The notes beneath the pieces are model-generated. The model ran no database searches, was not told where the DNA came from, and saw only the letters and a list, made by a program, of their open reading frames with translations. This document shows, piece after piece, positions 17,474 through 26,037 of a DNA stretch of 64,000 nucleotides. Origin of the DNA: Alistipes sp. (GTDB lineage: Bacteria; Bacteroidota; Bacteroidia; Bacteroidales; Rikenellaceae). The DNA lies in contig JAFNXN010000028.1 in the NCBI GenBank assembly GCA_017379015.1, positions 1-64,000 of the forward strand, in the 5' to 3' direction. Positions within the stretch are counted from its first letter, which is position 1. Each line of letters begins with the position of its first letter. The position numbers were made by a program, and so were the translations under genes.

Positions 17474-17484
17474 CCTAAAGCCTT

Positions 17485-17967
17485 ATGGCACAGGAGATAG
17501 AACGTAAATTCATGGTTGTGGGCGAGTTTAGACATCTCGCCCACAACTCATATCACATAGCTCAGGGCTACATCGCCTCGGGACGTCGCACGGTGCGTGT
17601 GCGCATAAGCGACCACAAGGCGTGGCTCACCATCAAGGGTCCATCAAACAATGGTGGATTATCGCGCTACGAGTGGGAGCACGAGATCGACCTTAGGGAG
17701 GCTCTCGAACTGCTCCAGCTCTCCGAGGGTGCTACAATCGAGAAGCGTCGCTACCTTGTAGAGTACAAGGGGCACACCTTTGAGGTCGACGAGTTCGAGG
17801 GCGACAACCTTGGACTTATCATTGCCGAGGTGGAGCTACAGTCCGAGGATGAGACGTTTGAGCGTCCTGAGTGGCTGGGACGTGAGGTTACGGGCATCAA
17901 ACGCTACTACAACTCACACCTCCGCGCCCACCCCTTCAAGGAGTGGAGCGACGAGGAGCGAGCATAA
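17485..17967 (+). CDS. CYTH domain protein (triphosphatase/adenylate cyclase-like)
   Basis: 160 residues comprising a single CYTH domain: the N-terminal EIERKF motif, then alternating charged strands RTVRVRI, KAWLTIKG, RYEWEHEID, EVDEFEG and IAEVEL that line the tunnel of these enzymes. Bacterial stand-alone CYTH proteins usually hydrolyse inorganic triphosphate. Activity here is inferred from the family. It lies second in the C1 peptidase operon. Confidence 0.88.
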   Translation: MAQEIERKFMVVGEFRHLAHNSYHIAQGYIASGRRTVRVRISDHKAWLTIKGPSNNGGLSRYEWEHEIDLREALELLQLSEGATIEKRRYLVEYKGHTFEVDEFEGDNLGLIIAEVELQSEDETFERPEWLGREVTGIKRYYNSHLRAHPFKEWSDEERA

Positions 17968-17993
17968 AAACAACTAACTAAAAAATAGAGAAT

Positions 17994-18959
17994 ATGAAAC
18001 GTTTAGCACTACTACTTTTGGGCATAATCGCTCTTGTAGGTTGCAATGAAGAGAAACCTGCGGAGGAGCAGCTTCCAAAGGTATATATGACCACCGACAT
18101 CTCGCCCGAGGGTCTTGTGAAGGTATATGAGGCACTTGGCATCGAGGCAGATGGCAAGGTGGCGGTGAAGATCTCAACTGGCGAGCCAGGAGGCAAGAAC
18201 TACCTTAAGCCTGAGCTTATTGGCAAGCTGGTGCAGAGTGTCGAGGGTACTATTGTGGAGTGTAACACCGCCTATCGTGGTCGCCGCTTCTCTGCCGAGG
18301 AGCACCTCAAGGCAGCACGCGAGCACGGATTCTTCGAGATTGCCGAGGTAGATATAATGGATGCTGAGGGCGAGATCAAGATCCCCGTGCAGGATACCAC
18401 ACACCTTAAGTATAACCTTGTGGGTAAGAATGTTGCCAACTACGACTTCATGATCAACCTTGCACACTTCAAGGGTCATGCTATGGGTGGCTTCGGCGGC
18501 GTACTTAAGAACCAGTCTATCGGCGTGGCATCGCGCAACGGCAAGGCATATATCCACTCAGTGGGCAATACCGAGTCGCCCGACGAGATGTGGAGCTACG
18601 TAGGCGATCAGATTGGTTTCCTCGAGTCTATGGCAGCTGCCGCACAGTCTGTTCACGAATACTTTGGCGAGGGTAACATCGTCTATATCAACGTAATGAA
18701 CAACATGTCAATCGACTGCGACTGCGATGCTCACCCTGCCGATCCCCTGCTTAAGGATGTAGGCATTCTCGCATCTACCGACCCTGTAGCTCTCGATCAG
18801 GCGTGCCTCGACATCGTGATGAACATCGAGCCAGAGGAGGGTAACGACAACGGTCCGTTGCTCGAGCGCATCAAGGAGCGTCATGGCACACACATCGTGG
18901 ACTATGCCGAGAAGATTGGCCTTGGCTCAAAGCGTTACGAGCTAGTAAATATCGACTGA
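17994..18959 (+). CDS. DUF362 family lipoprotein
   Basis: 321 residues with a lipoprotein signal (lipobox LVGC, Cys17). The body matches the DUF362 pattern: KVAVKISTGEPGG at the start, INLAHFKGHAMGGFGGVLKNQSIG in the middle, and ILASTDPVALDQACLDI near the end. Some DUF362 proteins carry ferredoxin clusters; here only the short CDCD motif (DCDCDAHP) is seen, which is part of the family core. Function unknown. Third gene of the operon. Confidence 0.82.
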   Translation: MKRLALLLLGIIALVGCNEEKPAEEQLPKVYMTTDISPEGLVKVYEALGIEADGKVAVKISTGEPGGKNYLKPELIGKLVQSVEGTIVECNTAYRGRRFSAEEHLKAAREHGFFEIAEVDIMDAEGEIKIPVQDTTHLKYNLVGKNVANYDFMINLAHFKGHAMGGFGGVLKNQSIGVASRNGKAYIHSVGNTESPDEMWSYVGDQIGFLESMAAAAQSVHEYFGEGNIVYINVMNNMSIDCDCDAHPADPLLKDVGILASTDPVALDQACLDIVMNIEPEEGNDNGPLLERIKERHGTHIVDYAEKIGLGSKRYELVNID

Positions 18960-18965
18960 AGAGCT

Positions 18966-19481
18966 ATGCGTGTAGCGGTTGAGAGGCTACTCGACCGCTA
19001 CCCTGCTGCCACGCTTCAAGACATCTACAAGACGATGTTTCAGGACCGCTTTGGCGTGGCACACCTACTCGCTCAACGCGACGTGGTGCGCGAGTATATC
19101 GCAAAAGAGATGGGCGAGTGTTCAGGCAAGTGCGACACCTACTATGAGGCTTGCGGCTGGCGTGGCGACCATGTGCGTGTTGATCTACGCGCCATACGTG
19201 ACGGGGTGATAAGCCTCGACGAGCTCACCGATGCCTTTATGCGCAGTGCCGAAAACTGCACTATTGCAGATAGCACAACGCTTGCCGAGTGGCAAAATGA
19301 GTGGGCAACGATAAGCGAGGTGTGCCACGATCTATTCGCAACACTCGACAACTACGAGCAGGACTCAACTATGCTAGCAGAACTCATCGCATCGGGGCGA
19401 TATGTGGTGCATCATAGCAGAGCCTATAACGAGGCCTACCACCCCCACTACCGCATAGTGCATCGTTCGATGCTACCATAG
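18966..19481 (+). CDS. Conserved Bacteroidetes protein of unknown function
   Basis: 171 residues, no signal peptide or membrane segment. Starts RLLDRYPAATLQDIYKTMFQDRFGVAHLL, a pattern I associate with uncharacterised Bacteroidetes proteins; it also has several Cys and His (CSGKCDTYYEAC, HHSRAYNEAYHPHY) that might bind metal. It follows the DUF362 gene by 6 bases and is the last gene of the operon. No function can be given. Confidence 0.7.
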   Translation: MRVAVERLLDRYPAATLQDIYKTMFQDRFGVAHLLAQRDVVREYIAKEMGECSGKCDTYYEACGWRGDHVRVDLRAIRDGVISLDELTDAFMRSAENCTIADSTTLAEWQNEWATISEVCHDLFATLDNYEQDSTMLAELIASGRYVVHHSRAYNEAYHPHYRIVHRSMLP

Positions 19482-19502
19482 CGAAGAGAATGACGCCGAG
19501 TG

Positions 19503-19596
19503 CCACACTCGGCAAAAAATGCCACCGATGGGTAGTACTTGGAGGTACGTCCCATTGGTGGCATTTTTTGTTAGGGGCTGCAATCGACCCCTTATC
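19503..19596 (-). repeat. Two-hairpin 3' element, copy 4
   Basis: Hairpin 1 stem is 19519-19532 with 19551-19564 (one G:U pair; inner GTAC/GTAC; flanked by A6 and T6). Hairpin 2 is GGGG/CCCC (19574-19577 with 19588-19591) followed by TTATC. It begins 8 bases after the stop of the last gene of the minus-strand SPFH operon and lies between convergent operons. Confidence 0.8.
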
Positions 19597-19604
19597 ATAA
19601 CAAA

Positions 19605-19892
19605 TTATCGGTTGCGGGCCCAGGTCTCCTGCAACACCCCAAATACTGCAGCAATACCCAGCATGACAAAGATGCAGATATTCTGAGTCTTGACGACGAC
19701 GACAAAGGGCAAGATAAGGCCAAGAATAATCAGCATTACACCCGTAACGACACGCAAGCGAACAATGTTATATCTCTCGCTATTACGTCTATACTGCTTT
19801 ATCGCCCAGTCGGCCTTACCCAGGATTATCACTATGCCTAAGAGCGCGAGCACCAACGAGGCAACGATCATTGAAATAGTTTCTACATTCAT
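19605..19892 (-). CDS. Small membrane protein, DUF3784-like
   Basis: 95 residues with three hydrophobic segments (about 8-26, 48-66 and 69-86). The central GKADWAIKQYRR...YNIVRLRVVTGVMLI resembles the DUF3784 pattern. It is a paralogue of the 96-residue protein at 21483-21773: both share the WxIxxx...YNIVRLRVV core. The two copies flank the S41 protease gene. Function unknown. Confidence 0.65.
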   Translation of the reverse strand: MNVETISMIVASLVLALLGIVIILGKADWAIKQYRRNSERYNIVRLRVVTGVMLIILGLILPFVVVVKTQNICIFVMLGIAAVFGVLQETWARNR

Positions 19893-19909
19893 ATTATCAG
19901 TGTTTTAGG

Positions 19910-21463
19910 TTAGTTCATCGCTGGGCGGTAGATAGTATCCCATAGGTAACTATCATCCTCGCTCTTGGTGGCAGCGTTACGTTGCTTGCCATAGTTTCGC
20001 ACGATCCATTCCCAAAGCAGATCTCTAGAGGCATCGCCTAGCTCGATAGCCACATCGGGCAGTAGATAATCCATATCGGGGGCTTCGCGGTTAGGTCTAA
20101 CAAAGTGTTTATGGCTCACTGTGGCAATAGTCTTAGTATTCGGTAGTGTGCAGTAGAGCAGATCACCATAGTGGCTTGGTCTACCTCCCGAGGGCTCACC
20201 CACGATAGTGCCTATGCCATTGTCACGCGCAAGGGTGAGCAGCAGCGCAGCACTACTAAATGACTCCTTGCCCTCAACAAATATAACGTTACCACGGAAT
20301 ATACGCTCCGCATCATAGTTTATGATATGGCGCGAAGAGTCTTGAGCGATCTCAATCTGCTCATCTACACCCTGGGCGCGGTTATGGTCGAAGCTCCACA
20401 TATCGTAGATGCGTCCCAGCTCAAGAGGCTTGCCATCGAACGTAACATCGCGATAGAAGGGATAGCGAGCATAGAGCAACTCAGAGGTGCGAACATCCAC
20501 GCCATAACGCTTAAGCTCCTTGATTGGATAGAGCCACGAGAGCAACACATCGCCAAGCGAGCTGTTGCCACCGCCATTGTACTGAATATCGACAACAAGC
20601 GTCGAAACACCGCGATCCTTCATCTCGGTCATCATCTGCTCAACAAAGCTATCGAAGCGCGCAAGCTGAGCATATTGAGGATGTGTTACCCTATCGGCAA
20701 ACTGGTTGAACTGCAAGTAACAGATGCCCTCGTCATCGAATATCGTGTAGTCGAAGAGCACATTGCGCCTTGCTGTAACATGATTCGTGTCGCTCTGTAG
20801 CTGGGCTATGCGCAGCGTGTTACGATTTATCGGATTAACATCAGCCACAGTGCCATCGTCAAACCTCAGCGACAGGCAATCTCCGCCCATGTCGAGGAAG
20901 CTCCAGAACTCGGTGAACATAAGGTAGTCCTTAACAAGGTTCTCGAAGTTGACATCGTTGTCGGCACTTACAATCTCGCGTGCTTCACTAAGTATTCTCT
21001 TCAGTGGACGACCATTAATATGGGTCACACGTCGTCCAAGTAGATCACGATGCTCCTCCGAGCTAACATCAACGAGTGCCGACTTATTGCCATCAATAGC
21101 CAAACGCACGGGATAGATGGTATTCATATCGCTCCAATACGATATCGCCGTATGTCCATCGTTGAGCGACGAGGCTATACGAGCCAAGAGGAGCTTAAAT
21201 TCTGGCAATGCAGTAATCTTGCCACACTCCTTATAGTACCTATCAACGCTACGCAGAAGCTCATTCTGGTGCTTTGCATCGGCATAGTAAGGATGTGTCG
21301 TTAGGAGCATATCGGCATATAGGAGCAAATCCTTCTGAAAGGCGTTACCCGCCATATATCTCTCGGTAGCCTCAACTGCTGGATTATGATAATCAGCAAC
21401 ATTCTGCGCGCTAAGTGCAACGGTTGCAAACATAGCTAAAAAGGTAAAAACGAGTCGTTTCAT
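19910..21463 (-). CDS. S41 family peptidase (tail-specific protease-like), secreted
   Basis: 517 residues with a signal peptide (about 1-19). The S41 core is seen at STLVVDIQYNGGGNSSLGD and at EGKESFSSAALLLTLARD, where Ser403/Ser404 holds the nucleophile. GEPSGGRPSHYGDLLYCTLPN is also characteristic. No clear PDZ domain. Acts in the periplasm or outside. It sits between two DUF3784-like genes (gaps of 17 and 19 bases) in the SPFH operon. Confidence 0.85.
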   Translation of the reverse strand: MKRLVFTFLAMFATVALSAQNVADYHNPAVEATERYMAGNAFQKDLLLYADMLLTTHPYYADAKHQNELLRSVDRYYKECGKITALPEFKLLLARIASSLNDGHTAISYWSDMNTIYPVRLAIDGNKSALVDVSSEEHRDLLGRRVTHINGRPLKRILSEAREIVSADNDVNFENLVKDYLMFTEFWSFLDMGGDCLSLRFDDGTVADVNPINRNTLRIAQLQSDTNHVTARRNVLFDYTIFDDEGICYLQFNQFADRVTHPQYAQLARFDSFVEQMMTEMKDRGVSTLVVDIQYNGGGNSSLGDVLLSWLYPIKELKRYGVDVRTSELLYARYPFYRDVTFDGKPLELGRIYDMWSFDHNRAQGVDEQIEIAQDSSRHIINYDAERIFRGNVIFVEGKESFSSAALLLTLARDNGIGTIVGEPSGGRPSHYGDLLYCTLPNTKTIATVSHKHFVRPNREAPDMDYLLPDVAIELGDASRDLLWEWIVRNYGKQRNAATKSEDDSYLWDTIYRPAMN

Positions 21464-21482
21464 AGGTCAAAAGTTTTTTTGT

Positions 21483-21773
21483 TTATCGCATTGCCCAACG
21501 ACTCTTCATGAGTCCAGCGAGGATAGCGATAAGCACTATTCCAACAAGCGATATCCAATCCTTAAAATCGAAGATGTGTTGCACCCACACAAGGAGTAAC
21601 GTTAAAAGGTAGGATATTGCAACAACAACTCTCAGGCGCACGATATTATACCCTTTGTGCTCGTCACTCTTAAGCTCGTAGATCATCCAGTCGCCACGAC
21701 CTAAAAGTATAGCTACGATGATCACAATGACAACTAACGAGGCAACAACACTTAGTAGTATCCATCCATTCAT
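21483..21773 (-). CDS. Small membrane protein, DUF3784-like
   Basis: 96 residues with three hydrophobic segments; core GRGDWMIYELK...YNIVRLRVVVAISYLL is shared with the paralogue at 19605-19892. It starts 12 bases after the upstream membrane protein gene. Function unknown. Confidence 0.65.
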   Translation of the reverse strand: MNGWILLSVVASLVVIVIIVAILLGRGDWMIYELKSDEHKGYNIVRLRVVVAISYLLTLLLVWVQHIFDFKDWISLVGIVLIAILAGLMKSRWAMR

Positions 21774-21785
21774 AGAGCTCTCTTT

Positions 21786-22292
21786 TTAGAGGTATTCCAA
21801 CTTACGACGACGCTTCTCACGTAGACGCATACGCACTATCTCCTCGCGCGAACGACGACGTATGTAGCGCAGGCGCATGAAGCAGCCAAGGCTGACAAGC
21901 CACAAAACAGAGGATGCAGCAATAATCTGCCAGGTCAAATCCAACGGAAACTCTTCGAGCCAGTATAGCAGCAAAGGGACAACAGTCATCATCAAAGCCC
22001 ACATTGCCGTAGACCAGGTGGCGTTACGCCAGCATGTGCGTGGTGCTTGACGACGAAACCTAAAGAAGAGCAACACGAATATTATCACCAAGGCGACAAG
22101 GAGGCTTATCCAGTCGGCATAGGGCACACTATCAGGTATGGGCTTAACATAGATAAGCACAAGGAGCGTGAACAATATTAGATAGTCGGTAACATGCATC
22201 TCACGATCCTCATCTTTTTTACCGAGGCGGCGGTTTGCCTTATACTCGATATTACGATAGTTAAACTTCCAGATGTTAAATCTATTCATCAT
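21786..22292 (-). CDS. Membrane protein with four TM segments, unknown function
   Basis: 168 residues from the ATG at 22292 (a second ATG follows at 22289). An earlier in-frame start exists but would overlap the ribbon-helix-helix gene much further. Basic N-terminus (NIWKFNYRNIEYKANRRLGKK kind of composition), then four hydrophobic stretches and an Arg-rich tail. Its start overlaps the end of the ribbon-helix-helix gene by 8-11 bases (ATGATGAATAG), so translation is likely coupled. Confidence 0.65.
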   Translation of the reverse strand: MMNRFNIWKFNYRNIEYKANRRLGKKDEDREMHVTDYLILFTLLVLIYVKPIPDSVPYADWISLLVALVIIFVLLFFRFRRQAPRTCWRNATWSTAMWALMMTVVPLLLYWLEEFPLDLTWQIIAASSVLWLVSLGCFMRLRYIRRRSREEIVRMRLREKRRRKLEYL

Positions 22293-22485
22293 TGCTTGCC
22301 TCCCCCTTCGTTTTACTCTTAGCACGAGGCTTGCGTCCACTACGACGCAAGGCCTCGGCTATGATCCATTGCAGCTGACCATTGGTCGAACGAAACTCGT
22401 CGGCAGCCCACTTCTCGAGTGCCTCCATCGTCTCGCCATCAATGCGAAGTACAAAGCTGCGCATATTTGACTCCTTCGTAGCCAT
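22282..22485 (-). CDS. Arc-like ribbon-helix-helix DNA-binding protein
   Basis: 67 residues. The N-terminal strand RSFVLRID, followed by helices TMEALEKWAADEF and TNGQLQWIIAEALRRS, fits the ribbon-helix-helix fold of small Arc/MetJ-type regulators; the tail is Lys-rich. It lies between the SPFH gene (14-base gap) and a membrane protein it overlaps. It may autoregulate the operon; no operator was identified. Confidence 0.75.
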   Translation of the reverse strand: MATKESNMRSFVLRIDGETMEALEKWAADEFRSTNGQLQWIIAEALRRSGRKPRAKSKTKGEASNDE

Positions 22486-22499
22486 AGGAAATAGGTCTA

Positions 22500-23435
22500 T
22501 TAGTTATGCAACGTACCTGTGTTGACAACGGGCTGAGCTGCCTCGTCAGCACATAGAACAACGAGTAGGTTGCTCACCATGGCTGCCTTGCGCTCCTCAT
22601 CAAGCTCAACAACCTCCTCTGTAGATAGACGCTCAAGGGCGATCTTAACCATTGACACAGCACCCTCAACAATCTTCTCGCGTGCCGAGATGATCGCATC
22701 AGCCTGCTGACGGCGAAGCATTGCCGCAGCGATCTCGGGAGCATAGGCGAGGTAGTTAAGGCGAGCCTCGATAACCTCGATACCAGCGATCGAAAGGCGG
22801 TCGTTAAGCTCGTCGGTGAGTCGCTCGTTGATCTCATCGCCACCAGAACGGAGTGTCACCTGCTCATCGCCCAAATTGGTATTCTCATCGTAGGCATACA
22901 TGCCGGCTACCTGACGAAGTGCCGAGTCACTCTGCACAGCCACGAAGTTCTCGAGGACGTTCATACGTGTGTTTGACGTAGCACCCACAGCCTCTGGAGC
23001 ATCGATCTCGAATACTGCGTTGTAAGCACCATCATTCTTAATCTTCCACACCACCACCAAGCCGATGAGGATAGGGTTACCAGCCTTATCGTTAACCTTG
23101 ATAGGATCAACATTAAGGTTACGCGCACGCATCGAGAGCTTCTTAGCAGTCATAAATGGGTTGATCCACCAGAAGCCTGTGTCGTAGAACGTACCTCGAT
23201 AGTTACCAAAGAATAGCAACACGCGCGACTCATTAGGTTCGAGCATGATGTAGCCAAAGAGCATGAGGAAGCCCGCAACAGCAGTCACGATAAGCAACGC
23301 AAGTGCCCAAGGAATAAAGACCTCGCTACCAGCAAGCGCAACAATAGCATAGACCATCGCACCAAGAATACCAAGGTTGACAAGAAGAGCAACGAAGCCA
23401 TTGAGCTTCCAGCCTGAATAAGTGTAGTTTTTCAT
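22500..23435 (-). CDS. SPFH/Band 7 domain membrane protein
   Basis: 311 residues. Two TM segments (about 10-31 and 39-63), then the SPFH domain: [63 protein letters not shown] and a helical [17 protein letters not shown] segment. Family members form large membrane scaffolds, often controlling proteases. First gene of the six-gene operon with the S41 peptidase. Fits the known link of SPFH proteins with membrane proteolysis, by inference. Confidence 0.87.
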   Translation of the reverse strand: MKNYTYSGWKLNGFVALLVNLGILGAMVYAIVALAGSEVFIPWALALLIVTAVAGFLMLFGYIMLEPNESRVLLFFGNYRGTFYDTGFWWINPFMTAKKLSMRARNLNVDPIKVNDKAGNPILIGLVVVWKIKNDGAYNAVFEIDAPEAVGATSNTRMNVLENFVAVQSDSALRQVAGMYAYDENTNLGDEQVTLRSGGDEINERLTDELNDRLSIAGIEVIEARLNYLAYAPEIAAAMLRRQQADAIISAREKIVEGAVSMVKIALERLSTEEVVELDEERKAAMVSNLLVVLCADEAAQPVVNTGTLHN

Positions 23436-23484
23436 AATTACAGGGTTTTAAGTGAATTATTATAATGATATTATTTTGATATCA

Positions 23485-23516
23485 CAAAGATATACTACAT
23501 TTTTTGGATTTGCAAA
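23485..23516 (-). promoter_or_regulatory. Promoter of the SPFH operon
   Basis: Minus-strand TTTG (23513-23516) and TATCTTTG (23485-23492) are 20 bases apart; the SPFH ATG is about 50 bases downstream. Confidence 0.65.
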
Positions 23517-23546
23517 TAATTTGCCACATTTTTTGCACAAAAAAAA

Positions 23547-23578
23547 GGGATTGCCCACATAAAGGATGGACAACCCCC
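23547..23578 (-). terminator. Intrinsic terminator after the YD-repeat lipoprotein gene
   Basis: Imperfect inverted repeat GGGATTGCCC...GGACAACCCC. On the minus strand it is followed by a T8 run, as expected for the gene ending at 23600. Confidence 0.7.
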
Positions 23579-23599
23579 AAAAAAGTCGGCAGCTAGAAG

Positions 23600-24721
23600 C
23601 TACTCTCGATAGGTTATAGCATACTCAACAATATATTGAGGCACCTTATACTTGGTAAGATAGGCACGCTCCTCGACGAGATTACCCCTGTCGTCGTAGG
23701 CATATACGACAAGCGAATATGTCTTTTGTTGCAGGTCATCCTCAACCTCTTCCGCCAACAAGCCATCCTCGTTGTAGGAGTATGTACGCACCTTAAGTGG
23801 CTTATCATCAGCACCCAACAAGGTCTCCGAGAGCTTTCTGCCAGCGGTATCATAGCTCATAGTCATACACTCAACAACAACACCCTGTGCATCGTAGTCG
23901 CAACGCTCAACAAGGCGCGACTCAGTATCGTAGCTCTCGGCATAGTGTTCAACAACCTCATCCTGATCGTTATAGGTGATCTGCACCCTATCACAACCAT
24001 TATCTCCGTACTCGATCACTACCCTACGCTGCAACATATCATAGCCCTCGTAGACGACACTCTCCACAAGGCGACCAGCATCATCATAGCTATACGTCTC
24101 GCGCCCGCGCACCTCTTCATCGCCCGAGTAGCGAATAAGCTCTGCGAGGAGGTTGGCCTCATTGAAAATACGCACAACAACACCTCTCTCGCGACCGTTG
24201 CCATCGCGCGTAACATACTCCACATCGTTGCCACGCAGGTCATACTCTATCGACGTGCTGCTCTCCAACACCCCACTCTCGTCATAGACCTCATGGAGCA
24301 CCACGCAGCCATACTCATCGAGCGTATAGCGATGCTCGTAACCACCGCTAGCAAACTTCTCAGTACGCATCACGAGGCGACCTTCGTCGTTATAGGCATA
24401 TTGGCGACTCTCACCCTGAGAGTACTCATCATCGCACGATAGGACACTTAGCACATCACCGCGCAGGTTAAACTCCGTGGTTGTCTGGTTAAGCACCTCA
24501 CTCTTATACTCTCTGCCATAGCGTCCATGAAGCTCGCTTGTCTGAGCCTCGATCTTCGATATATCGCCCGTAAGCGGAGCTCCCGAATAGTTTTGACGCT
24601 CGGGGATCGCCACTGTTGTACGCTGCGAGCCGAGCATCGAGACACACGACGTGAGCAGCAGAAGCAAGCAGGGAGCAAGGCTGCGGCAGATGCGGGATAG
24701 TAGTTCAAATGTTCTAGTCAT
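23600..24721 (-). CDS. Lipoprotein with YD/RHS-like repeats
   Basis: 373 residues with a lipoprotein signal (LLLLLTSC, Cys26). From about residue 80 the sequence consists of roughly ten YD-type repeats of the pattern YxYDxxGRLVE (for example YAYNDEGRLVM, YSYDDAGRLVE, YSYNEDGLLAEE, YAYDDRGNLVE). No RHS core or toxin domain follows, so this is a small lipid-anchored repeat protein. TATATTTG (24744-24751, minus) is a plausible -7 box. Role unknown. Confidence 0.78.
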   Translation of the reverse strand: MTRTFELLSRICRSLAPCLLLLLTSCVSMLGSQRTTVAIPERQNYSGAPLTGDISKIEAQTSELHGRYGREYKSEVLNQTTTEFNLRGDVLSVLSCDDEYSQGESRQYAYNDEGRLVMRTEKFASGGYEHRYTLDEYGCVVLHEVYDESGVLESSTSIEYDLRGNDVEYVTRDGNGRERGVVVRIFNEANLLAELIRYSGDEEVRGRETYSYDDAGRLVESVVYEGYDMLQRRVVIEYGDNGCDRVQITYNDQDEVVEHYAESYDTESRLVERCDYDAQGVVVECMTMSYDTAGRKLSETLLGADDKPLKVRTYSYNEDGLLAEEVEDDLQQKTYSLVVYAYDDRGNLVEERAYLTKYKVPQYIVEYAITYRE

Positions 24722-24788
24722 AGAATAAAAATAAATGCGGGGGCAAATATATGAATAAAAAGGGGAATATCTATAATATAGACAAGAA

Positions 24789-24817
24789 AGGTGCGCCCAA
24801 ATATCGTGAGCGCACCT
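24789..24817 (-). terminator. Intrinsic terminator after deoC
   Basis: Stem AGGTGCGC (24789-24796) with GCGCACCT (24810-24817), followed on the minus strand by TTTCTT. It is 22 bases beyond the deoC stop. Confidence 0.7.
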
Positions 24818-24838
24818 ATATATAACACTTCGTATAGT

Positions 24839-25714
24839 CTAGAAGTACTTGGTCGACTTATCAACAATCGCCGAAATAAGATTATTAGCAACCGACGACG
24901 CACCGATGCGGAAGAGATCAGTTGTCAACCACTCCTTGCCAAGCACCTCCTCGACAATGGTGTAGTAGAGGGCAGCATCCTCAGGCGTGCGAACACCGCC
25001 AGCAGCCTTGAAGCCCACCTTACGACCTGTAGCGTTGTAGTAGTCCTTGATGGCGTGACACATGATAAAGGCAGCCTCGGGCGTAGCAGCCACATCGATC
25101 TTACCCGTAGAGGTCTTCACAAAGTCGGCACCCGCGAACATTGATACGAGCGAGGCGCGACGGATAAGCTCTGGCGACTTGAGAGCTCCCGACTCGATGA
25201 TCACCTTGAGGACAACATCTTTTGCCTCCTCGCGAAGTAGCTCCACCTCGCTGGCAGCCTCATCTATAGCACCCGAGATCACCATGCCAGGGTTTAGCAC
25301 AATGTCGATCTCGTCGGCACCATTCTCGATCGCCATAGCCACCTCGAGAGCCTTAACCTCGATAAAGCTCTGCGACGCAGGGAATGCACCGGCAACACTG
25401 GTTATACGCATAGGGGTGCCATCGATCTCAAGACCCACGGTCTCGACAAAGGGTGGATAGACACATATAGAGGCAACATTAGGGATGTCGGGGAAGACGC
25501 GGTTAAAGTCCACAGCCTTACGCGCGAACTCGCGCACCGACTCCTGCGTATCGGTACATGAAAGCGTAGTTAGGTCAATAGCCGAGTAGCAGAATTTGTA
25601 GACCTCAGCATTGCCATTGCGATTTGCAGCAATCTTAATCTTAGCCACCTCTTTGCCCACCTGCGCCTCGGTATGCGCTGGGGCGTACTTCTCTAATTCC
25701 TTTGCGTAGTCCAT
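24839..25714 (-). CDS. deoC: Deoxyribose-phosphate aldolase
   Basis: 291 residues from the ATG at 25714 (a GTG two codons upstream is possible). Class I aldolase converting 2-deoxyribose 5-phosphate to glyceraldehyde 3-phosphate and acetaldehyde. Family motifs: ADEIDIVLNPGM, VLKVIIESGAL with the Schiff-base-region Lys, FVKTSTG (Schiff-base Lys), and GFKAAGGVRT. Full length. Alone in its transcription unit, with TATATTTG (25737-25744, minus) just upstream as a possible -7 box. Confidence 0.92.
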   Translation of the reverse strand: MDYAKELEKYAPAHTEAQVGKEVAKIKIAANRNGNAEVYKFCYSAIDLTTLSCTDTQESVREFARKAVDFNRVFPDIPNVASICVYPPFVETVGLEIDGTPMRITSVAGAFPASQSFIEVKALEVAMAIENGADEIDIVLNPGMVISGAIDEAASEVELLREEAKDVVLKVIIESGALKSPELIRRASLVSMFAGADFVKTSTGKIDVAATPEAAFIMCHAIKDYYNATGRKVGFKAAGGVRTPEDAALYYTIVEEVLGKEWLTTDLFRIGASSVANNLISAIVDKSTKYF

Positions 25715-25744
25715 AGTCACACTATTTTAACAAACACAAATATA

Positions 25745-25983
25745 CGCTTTTTTTTTCAAACTACCAACCACATTGAATATTTTTAGCCACCACAAGCAAT
25801 TATTTTATTAGTAGTATTCCGTTGTCTGATGAAAAGAGGCTAGAGAGATTGTCAGAGCGAAAGCGCGCTAACACATAAAACCCTCCCTGAAAACGCCCTA
25901 AGAACTCTCTGAATCCTCCGTGGGAACTCCCTTAAAACTCTCTGAAACTAACAACAATCATCCCAAGCTAACTATACAAAAAG
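25745..25983. other. Intergenic stretch with no gene seen
   Basis: The roughly 320-base gap between deoC and the next gene holds no convincing coding frame. It includes two copies of AACTCTCTGAA about 30 bases apart (near 25910 and 25940) and otherwise nothing recognised apart from the terminator at its left-transcribed end. Confidence 0.5.
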
Positions 25984-26013
25984 GCTGCCCCACCTTTTAC
26001 AAGGCGGGGCAGC
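25984..26013 (-). terminator. Strong intrinsic terminator
   Basis: GCTGCCCC...GGGGCAGC stem with an additional CCTT/AAGG inner pairing; on the minus strand it is followed by CCTTTTTG. It ends the Fn3-type lipoprotein gene. Confidence 0.85.
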
Positions 26014-26037
26014 AAACGTTTGACCTTCTAGAGTAGA

